Below are positions 44,925 through 50,982 of a DNA stretch of 50,982 nucleotides, piece by piece (position 1 is the first letter of the stretch; every line of letters begins with the position of its first letter). The notes beneath the pieces were generated by a model. That model saw only the letters and a list, made by a program, of their open reading frames with translations, made no database searches and was not told the DNA's origin. The DNA is taken from the NCBI GenBank assembly GCA_022826905.1, contig JAJDUA010000028.1, positions 1 to 50,982 on the forward strand, in the 5' to 3' direction. Made by a program: the position numbers and the translations under genes. Source of the stretch: Candidatus Dadabacteria bacterium. GTDB lineage: Bacteria; Desulfobacterota_D; UBA1144; Nemesobacterales; Nemesobacteraceae.

Positions 44925-46312
44925 AACGATCTCTTATTCCAGACTTCCTGCCAGAGCTGAAACTCGCGCAGCCCTACCCTGTAACGCGCACAGCTTCCTT
45001 CGTGCAAGGCAATCAACTCGTTTTCGGCGATTTCTCTGAATGTTTCCCTGTCTTCAGATTCAATGTTTTTTCCCGCCCAGTGCTCAACATGTTCAAACGC
45101 GGACTTTCTGCTCATCGAAGCGAGAATGATTTCCCGTACGATATGAAAAAGCCCTTCGCGATGTTTCATACGGAACTGGTCAGGCTCTCCGATTACTTGT
45201 CTTACAGCTCTGTAACGTGAAGCTGAAGATTCATACGCCTTGAAGAAGATGTTTTTCAGAAGGGCGATTTCTTTAAGTTCGTAAACACCCAGGACGGCTT
45301 CGGTATATACGTCGGCTGGTACCTCTATAAAAGACAGAGGCATAAGGTTTTCCCTTATCAGAGGGATGTTGGCGGCAAGGCGTGACAAGCGCTTGTTAAC
45401 GTTATCAAAGGGTTGGAGATAAGGAATCTGGACCATGGTGAAAAAGGACTGCTCAAACGGGTCTTTGATGGCGGTTGTGCTTGCGAGAAGCTGGTCAAAG
45501 CATTCATCGATCAGCTGAGGTGCTTCGAGGGGACGGAATGTGGATTTTCCCATTCCGACGGCGATGCGTCGCAGTTTGCCGATCGATTTTGGGTCGGCGA
45601 GAAGATTGTGCGCAAGTAACGCATGGAGATTGAAAATGGTGTAGCGACTAAAACCGATCTCCGCTGCGGAATCGACGAGGAATTCAATCGCCTCTTTGTG
45701 ATTCAGGATCATCTGGGTTTCCAGTTGATCTTTTCCCTCGGCCTCTTTGCCGAAATTGATAAGTCTGCCGGTTTCAAGCAGAGAGTAAGTGTTGCCCTCA
45801 AGACGACTTGAATTCCACGACATATCTATTAACAGACGGTTAAGTATATGCTTCGCGTGAGCGCCCACGGGTTGTTCCGCTGCCGCCTGGGTGCCGATTT
45901 TTCTCAGATGTTCCCGTTCTTTTTCTGAAAGATAGAAACTTGTGTTCGGCAGGTAGGAATCGAGAAACTTTCGATCGTAACCTGCTCGCTTTCGCGTTTC
46001 GATGGGTTTGCGAATATATTTCCGAATTTTATCTATGTCTTCCAGGAACGATTGTCTGGTCACAGCGTCTTTTTTGAGAACTTCCCTGTATCCCGTTCTT
46101 GTTGCGGGAACTCTGTACTTAACTCCGCGTCTCTCGCCATCACTAAGTAGACGGCCCTCGTCCACAAGATGCTTCAGGCGGTACTGGAGCGTGCGACGAG
46201 GAATTTTATCATCAAGCTTGTCTGCAATTTCCCGAATGCCGGTTCCATCCGGGAACATCGACACGACAGCTTCGATAGCTTGAAACTTTTCTTCCGGTAT
46301 CCTCTTTCCCAT
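44921..46312 (-). CDS. Winged-helix/Fic-fold protein without the catalytic His, first gene of lut operon
   Basis: The first ~65 residues of this 463-residue protein form a winged helix-turn-helix (GIREIADKLDDKIPRRTLQYRLKHLVDEGRLL). The Fic region has the inhibitory-helix motif SSRLEGN, but the active site, usually HPFxDGNGRxxR, reads LQPFDNVNKRLSR. His, the second Gly and other key residues are replaced, so AMP transfer is unlikely. Related Fic-like proteins with QPF.DVNKR occur, so this is probably a subgroup trait. The 4-bp overlap with lutA and the repeat ladder upstream suggest a transcription regulator of the lut operon. Confidence 0.8.
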   Translation of the reverse strand: MGKRIPEEKFQAIEAVVSMFPDGTGIREIADKLDDKIPRRTLQYRLKHLVDEGRLLSDGERRGVKYRVPATRTGYREVLKKDAVTRQSFLEDIDKIRKYIRKPIETRKRAGYDRKFLDSYLPNTSFYLSEKEREHLRKIGTQAAAEQPVGAHAKHILNRLLIDMSWNSSRLEGNTYSLLETGRLINFGKEAEGKDQLETQMILNHKEAIEFLVDSAAEIGFSRYTIFNLHALLAHNLLADPKSIGKLRRIAVGMGKSTFRPLEAPQLIDECFDQLLASTTAIKDPFEQSFFTMVQIPYLQPFDNVNKRLSRLAANIPLIRENLMPLSFIEVPADVYTEAVLGVYELKEIALLKNIFFKAYESSASRYRAVRQVIGEPDQFRMKHREGLFHIVREIILASMSRKSAFEHVEHWAGKNIESEDRETFREIAENELIALHEGSCARYRVGLREFQLWQEVWNKRSL

Positions 46313-46340
46313 TTTTATCCAGTACCGTATATAAAGATAT

Positions 46341-46451
46341 ACGCAACTAGAATGCAGTTATGCGCAATTAAAAGCTTTTATACGCAATCAAAACACGATT
46401 ATGCGTAATTAAAACATAATTTGCGCAATTATCAATATTGTTTTTGCGCAA
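46341..46451 (-). promoter_or_regulatory. Ladder of six GCGCAA operator-like boxes upstream of Fic-lut operon
   Basis: Six boxes with core [GA]CG[CT]AA in an A/T-rich frame start at 46341, 46362, 46382, 46403, 46423 and 46446, with spacings of 21, 20, 21, 20 and 23 bp. On the minus strand the consensus is near TTTTAATTGCGCATAA, and all face the same way. The last boxes are palindromic (TTTGCGCAAA). The nearest box lies 29 bp before the start codon of the winged-helix/Fic gene. Spacing of two helix turns puts all boxes on one face of the DNA, as for a cooperatively binding regulator. Confidence 0.65.
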
Positions 46452-46605
46452 ATTAAGAGTTTCCCGATATAGTCACTTGTTAATAAAAGCACATGGCCAT
46501 GCTTGACGCAATAGCATGCACCATAGTTTCATAACAGCATTCATAGTCAAACTTCAGGCTGAACTTCCAGTATAAGTAATAAGCAAGTGATCAGGAATTC
46601 TGAAG

Positions 46606-49600
46606 TCAGAAAGAAAACTTCGCTTCCAGAAGCAATTCGTATTCCGACCCGTTTACCTCGTTTTTCTCCCGCTGTCCCTCAAGTTGGAGGTCAAAAGCTT
46701 TACCGACATCCAGACGTCCGCCGAGACGCAGTATGCTCTCGTCTCTTTCAAGAAGCGATACCGCTGCAAAAGGTGTCATTACCCCCCTGCCGCCAACGGC
46801 GGGGATACCCCATCCTGCCTCCGCTTCAAGCGACATACCCTCGTCCCTGCCTTCGCCGAACTCGGTTTCGGAATCATTCTCAAAAAATGTCGACGCCCTC
46901 TCATCATCTTCTCCCCTGGAAGTGGCAAAGCGCAGGGACGGACCGAGGCCTCTTCTGGGTGAGAGTTGGACATCTCCGCTTATTCCCCATTCCTGAACAC
47001 TGCTTCTGACCAGGAGGGCACGGCTCTTGAGAGATGCCCTGAGACCATGCGATCTGGATTCCCACTCAATACCGGAACCTATTTCCATGCCGGTGCTGTC
47101 CGAAGAAGCGTTGTCATGCTTTACCCCGACGAGCAGAGACGGGGTAACCGAACTCCCCTGCCATTTGCTCTCAAGCAGGGCCCGAGCCCCTCGGGTCTGC
47201 ACTGATACTCCTCTTATGAGATCTCCGTTATCCGCTATTTCAAATTTCCCGAGCCATAAGTCTCCCCGAAGGCTCAGGGAGCCATTGCCTGAAATTTTTC
47301 TAAGCGGCACGGCTCCTCCAAGTGCCATGCTTTTCATGGTTATATCTGCTGACTGATCGAGAATCTCTTCCTCTACTATCTTTACCTTACCGAAACCATA
47401 TCCGGCCATTGTCCAGAACTGCCTTTCTCCATCTTCTGAAAGCAGCGCCACGTAAGGGTTCACTCCCCTGAGGTCAAGGTTCCAGTCACCCGTAAATGTT
47501 TCCCCTATGACGGCATCAGTCCAGTCAAAAGAACCGGTATAAAGAAACAGGTCAAGACCCGTCAATATCCATTCTGACAGGCGCACGTTGCCTCCAAGAT
47601 GAGCTCCCCCGAGACTGCCGTCCCACTTGATGAGGTCTCCATCTCCGCCCGAGAGATCGTTCCAGTCGCTTCCTGCGCAGAATGTCACGTCACCGGGGTT
47701 ATGTGTTTCTCCGTAGGACTTGAACATTGTGGCAAGTCTTGCGTCGCTGAACACGTCGCGAAAGGACACGCGTTCCATCGGATCCTGTTCCCAGGTTTCC
47801 GCGTTGTTTCTCAGTTGTCCTTCAAGCGACGAGAGGTCTCCGTAAGAAACTCCGGAAGCCGCGTGATTTATGCATCCGGTTATGTGGTCTATTCTGCTTC
47901 GCATAAGCGCCGAGCCCACATACGGCAGTATCGTTTTGTTGATGCGCTTGAGACGGGCTATGGCCTTGGGGCGGTCGTCGTCCTCAATCGTTCCGGTTGC
48001 CGTGGATTTTTCGAGCGTCAGGTTAACCGGGTCAGAGAGCGTGACTGAGAAAGTCTCTGTGAATTCAATCTCTCTGTCGTCAATTGTCGCGACTTCGATT
48101 GTTTCCGAGGTGGTTCCCGGATTAATTGTGATTTCCGCTCCGGAGCCATGGTAATCAACATCTTCAAGAGCAGTTCCTGAAGAGGTTACCCAGCGTACGG
48201 TTATGATTTTTCCCGACTCCTCTGACAAATTCAGGGGAAATACTGCCACAGAGCCTTCTTCTACCGGGTCCGAGTCCTCAAAGGAGACTGTCGGCGGATC
48301 GTTGTTGTCAATGATCAGTCCTGTTGTGTCAAGTGTGCTGACATTGTCAGGGAAGCTGGCATTTGTCGGGTTGCTTAACCGCAGCGACACCGTTTCGTCA
48401 TACTCATCAATATTGTCTCCGTTCACAGTAACAGTGATTGTCCTGCTTGTGACCCCGGTACTGAACGTAAGGGTGCCCGGAGAAATCGGTACGTAGTCTC
48501 TGCCGGGAGTGGCTGTACCGGTTTCAGGATTCGCATAGGATACTGTGACGACCTTGCTGCTCTCAGGGGTGAGAGTTACGGTAAACGTCATAGCCGCAGC
48601 AACACCTGAGGTTCCGCTTTCCCTGACTGAGGGCGAGTTAATTGACAGTATCGCCGGGTTGTCGTCATCCTCTATGGTTCCCATCACCTCAAGTGTTTGA
48701 GCGCCGTCCGGGAATGTGGCGTTTGTGGGGGATGAGAATCTGATCACTACCGTTTCGTCATACTCATCTATCCTGTCGCCTTTTACGGCAACCGTAACTG
48801 TGTTTCTTGTGCTTCCTTCGGTGAATATCAACGTACCGGGGGCAAGCGGCTCGTAATCTTTGCCTGAAGTGGCGGTGCCGGTTCCAGCGTCAGCGTAGGG
48901 CACAATAACTCTCTGCCCGCTTGCCACATCCATTGTTACCGTGAAATTCAACGCCACAGTTGAACCGGGGTCGTCGCCCTCCGTTACGGACGATGACGTT
49001 ATTGACAGTTCCGGAGTGGTATCGTCATCTTCTATGGTAATGATTGCGTTAGTTACGGTGACGCCTTTAAGAACGCCTTCAATGCTTATGGATTTATCTT
49101 CCTCGTCTATTGCGTTATCAATGGGAGTAAGAGTGAAAGTTTTGCTTCCGCCACCCTCCCCCGCAGCTATCGTGACAGTCTGGGTGCCTACCGTTTCGTA
49201 GTCTGTTCCTTCGGTTGCGGAATCCCCATCCTTACCCACCTCAACAGTTACGGTCTTGTCAACTGCAAAGCGGGTGGCTCCATCCAAGGTTGCCGTAACG
49301 GTAACCGTAGTTGCGCCTGCGTCCTCATCTACTGAGCCTCGACTTACTGCCAGTCTCTGATCTCTCAACGAGTCTTTGGTTTCCCCCGTACCGGAGCCTG
49401 TATCTACCGTGAGGCTAAGTGCCGTTGGAGCAATGTCATTGTCTGTTATTATGATAGTGGTACCGGCTACGGTCAGTTCCGCCGATGTGCCGTCAAGGCT
49501 TATCATCTCGTTATCATCGTCGAGGTTATCGTCTTTGGGAGTGAGGGGAAAGTCCACATGCCCACTTTCCTCCCCCGCAGCTATGGTGATAGTCTGGGTG

Positions 49601-50982
49601 CCTACCGCTTCGTAGTCCTTTCCTTCGGTTGCGGAATCCGTCGTCTTGCCGACCTCAACCGTTACGGTCTTGTCGATGGTAAACAGAGAACTTCCCCCCA
49701 GAGTCGCTGTGACTCTCACGGTTTTTGCGCCCCCGTTCTCCATTAAGCTTTCCTGCACTCCGTCTTCACCCGTATCAGCGTCCACGGAGAGGGTAAGCGC
49801 CGTGGGAGTGGCATCATCGTCTGTGACTGTGATTTCATCGGGGGTCACCGTTAGTCCCGTCGAGGTGCCCGATACGCTTATGATCTCATTGCCCTCCGCC
49901 AGGTTGTCGTTTACAGGAGTAAGCGTGAATGTTTGGCTGCCGCTAGCCTCTCCCGCGTTGATAGTGATAGTAAGATCAGTTGCCGAAACAGTGTAGTCAG
50001 TGTCTTCGGTTGAGGAGTCCGCCGACTTGCCCACGGCCACTGTCACGGTTTTGTTATCTGCGAAGCGAGCAGCCCCGTCCAGGGTCGCCGTAACGGTAAC
50101 TGTCTTTGCTCCCCCTCCCTCTGCTACCGAGTCCGGATTTGCGACAAGCGTAAGAGCGGTAGGAGCCTCGTCGTCATCTGTAATGGTTATGGAGACAGGT
50201 TTAACGGTTACTCCGGTGAGTGCGCCCTCGACGCTTATCGTTTTATCTTGCTCGTCTATCGCGTTATTAATGGGAGTAAGAGTGAAGGTTTTGCTGCCGC
50301 TTGCCTCCCCCGCGTTGATAGTGATGTTAAAGTCGGCCACCGTCTGGTAATCAGTTCCTTCCACGGCTGTGTCGGAGCTTTTACCCACTGATACAGTTAC
50401 GGACTTGTTAACCGCAAAGCGAGCGGTTCCATCAAAAGTTGCAGTAACGATGACAGTCTTTGCTCCGCCGCTTTCTGTTACTGAGTTCTGTTTCCCATTT
50501 GTGCTGGAGTCTGTATCCACCGAAATTGTAAGATCAGTCGGGGACGCGTCGTCATCGTCTGTGATTGTTATGGAGGCATTGGTTACAGTAAGTCCTGCCG
50601 ATGTGCCGTCAAAGCTTATTGTCTCGTCCTCCTCGTCGAGGTTGTCGTCAGCGGGAGTGAGGGTGAAGTCCACATACCCACTTCCCTCCCCTGCAGCTAT
50701 GGTGATGGTCTGGTCTCCTACCGTCCCGTAGTCAGTACCTTCGGTTGCGGAGTCCGCCGACTTGCCCACTTCAACCGTTACGGTTTTGGCGGCGACAAAC
50801 CGGGCTGTTCCTACCAAGGTCGCGGTTATCCGCACCGTCTTCGCGCCTCCGTTCTCCGCTATGCTGCTCTGCACATTGTTTGTGGCCGTATCGGCGTCCA
50901 CCGTGAGTGTAAGAGCTGTGGGGGCGCCGTCATTATCGGTAAGCGTGATCGCTGCATCGGTTACAGTAAGTCCCGCCGACGT
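46606..50982 (-). CDS. Calx-beta repeat autotransporter, 5' end beyond the window
   Basis: The frame stays open to the right edge, so the signal peptide and first repeats are missing; at least 1458 residues are present. The passenger has about five similar units of ~115-125 residues (each with GGAKTVTVTATLDG, KTVTVEVGK, TEGTDY, TITIAAGE and DDNLDEEDETIS). About three classic Calx-beta units follow (DYVPISPGTLTFS, DEYDETVSLRLSNPTNASFPD). The last ~400 residues form an autotransporter-type beta-barrel ending LLLEAKFSF. It should be anchored in the outer membrane with the acidic, calcium-binding repeats outside. A role in adhesion is inferred. Confidence 0.85.
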   Translation of the reverse strand, partial: TSAGLTVTDAAITLTDNDGAPTALTLTVDADTATNNVQSSIAENGGAKTVRITATLVGTARFVAAKTVTVEVGKSADSATEGTDYGTVGDQTITIAAGEGSGYVDFTLTPADDNLDEEDETISFDGTSAGLTVTNASITITDDDDASPTDLTISVDTDSSTNGKQNSVTESGGAKTVIVTATFDGTARFAVNKSVTVSVGKSSDTAVEGTDYQTVADFNITINAGEASGSKTFTLTPINNAIDEQDKTISVEGALTGVTVKPVSITITDDDEAPTALTLVANPDSVAEGGGAKTVTVTATLDGAARFADNKTVTVAVGKSADSSTEDTDYTVSATDLTITINAGEASGSQTFTLTPVNDNLAEGNEIISVSGTSTGLTVTPDEITVTDDDATPTALTLSVDADTGEDGVQESLMENGGAKTVRVTATLGGSSLFTIDKTVTVEVGKTTDSATEGKDYEAVGTQTITIAAGEESGHVDFPLTPKDDNLDDDNEMISLDGTSAELTVAGTTIIITDNDIAPTALSLTVDTGSGTGETKDSLRDQRLAVSRGSVDEDAGATTVTVTATLDGATRFAVDKTVTVEVGKDGDSATEGTDYETVGTQTVTIAAGEGGGSKTFTLTPIDNAIDEEDKSISIEGVLKGVTVTNAIITIEDDDTTPELSITSSSVTEGDDPGSTVALNFTVTMDVASGQRVIVPYADAGTGTATSGKDYEPLAPGTLIFTEGSTRNTVTVAVKGDRIDEYDETVVIRFSSPTNATFPDGAQTLEVMGTIEDDDNPAILSINSPSVRESGTSGVAAAMTFTVTLTPESSKVVTVSYANPETGTATPGRDYVPISPGTLTFSTGVTSRTITVTVNGDNIDEYDETVSLRLSNPTNASFPDNVSTLDTTGLIIDNNDPPTVSFEDSDPVEEGSVAVFPLNLSEESGKIITVRWVTSSGTALEDVDYHGSGAEITINPGTTSETIEVATIDDREIEFTETFSVTLSDPVNLTLEKSTATGTIEDDDRPKAIARLKRINKTILPYVGSALMRSRIDHITGCINHAASGVSYGDLSSLEGQLRNNAETWEQDPMERVSFRDVFSDARLATMFKSYGETHNPGDVTFCAGSDWNDLSGGDGDLIKWDGSLGGAHLGGNVRLSEWILTGLDLFLYTGSFDWTDAVIGETFTGDWNLDLRGVNPYVALLSEDGERQFWTMAGYGFGKVKIVEEEILDQSADITMKSMALGGAVPLRKISGNGSLSLRGDLWLGKFEIADNGDLIRGVSVQTRGARALLESKWQGSSVTPSLLVGVKHDNASSDSTGMEIGSGIEWESRSHGLRASLKSRALLVRSSVQEWGISGDVQLSPRRGLGPSLRFATSRGEDDERASTFFENDSETEFGEGRDEGMSLEAEAGWGIPAVGGRGVMTPFAAVSLLERDESILRLGGRLDVGKAFDLQLEGQREKNEVNGSEYELLLEAKFSF

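Noticed and set aside
46341-46451. Iterons of a replication origin
   Set aside because: No Rep, DnaA boxes or partition genes are nearby; an operator ladder for the adjacent winged-helix gene fits better.
48900-50982. Possible CRISPR-like array from regularly spaced repeats
   Set aside because: The repeats are hundreds of bases long, coding, in frame and diverged; they are protein repeat units.

Overview
The window looks like chromosomal DNA of an uncultured Gram-negative bacterium, probably of deltaproteobacterial grade (Desulfobacterota or Dadabacteria-like; this placement is inference). The signs are an autotransporter beta-barrel protein, a PBP1A, a cdaA-ybbR-glmM cluster, an xerD-M50 protease-scpA-scpB cluster and a lutABC set. 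Coding density is high, and most genes lie on the minus strand in tight or overlapping operons.

Layout. (1) 1-1227: accessory debris, consisting of an IS21-type end, a truncated UvrD-like helicase and an orphan DUF1902 antitoxin. (2) 1238-6579, minus: metK-ahcY-xerD-M50-scpA-scpB, read from a good sigma70-type promoter at 6603-6630. (3) 6744-8933, plus: rpe, an unknown gene and a zinc-finger DnaC-like helicase loader. (4) 9094-11364: a ribbon-helix-helix antitoxin gene split by an IS1634-family element with an 84-bp target duplication. (5) 11403-20868, minus: ftsH-folP-cdaA-ybbR-glmM-pdxJ-acpS, then folC and a histone-deacetylase-like amidohydrolase. (6) 21004-26618: a NYN nuclease gene whose ribosome-binding site lies in a strong hairpin, a cysteine synthase, a small unknown gene, PBP1A and purU.

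(7) 26693-38776: an 11.8-kb defence island inserted in the 3' end of a short-chain dehydrogenase (SDR) gene. A 140-bp copy of the SDR 3' end, about 92% identical by hand alignment, lies at the far left edge. A third, decayed copy at 34361-34453 splits the island in two. The left module is a co-directional set of three genes: a SEFIR-domain protein (frameshifted here), a 1466-residue STAND NTPase with an N-terminal Cap4/DUF4297-like nuclease, and an unrecognised 484-residue protein overlapping the STAND gene. This is the best candidate for a new or poorly described anti-phage system. The right module is an MmeI-like type IIL restriction-modification enzyme with an AlbA_2/Schlafen-type protein.

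(8) 38633-42094, minus: the intact SDR, an FmdB zinc ribbon protein, an RloA/RloB (AbiL-like) pair and a small antitoxin-like ORF. (9) 42131-46312, minus: lutC, lutB and lutA, headed by a winged-helix/Fic-fold protein that overlaps lutA by 4 bp. A ladder of six ~21-bp-spaced GCGCAA boxes lies just upstream and suggests that this protein is the regulator of the operon. (10) 46606-50982, minus: a Calx-beta repeat autotransporter that runs off the right edge.
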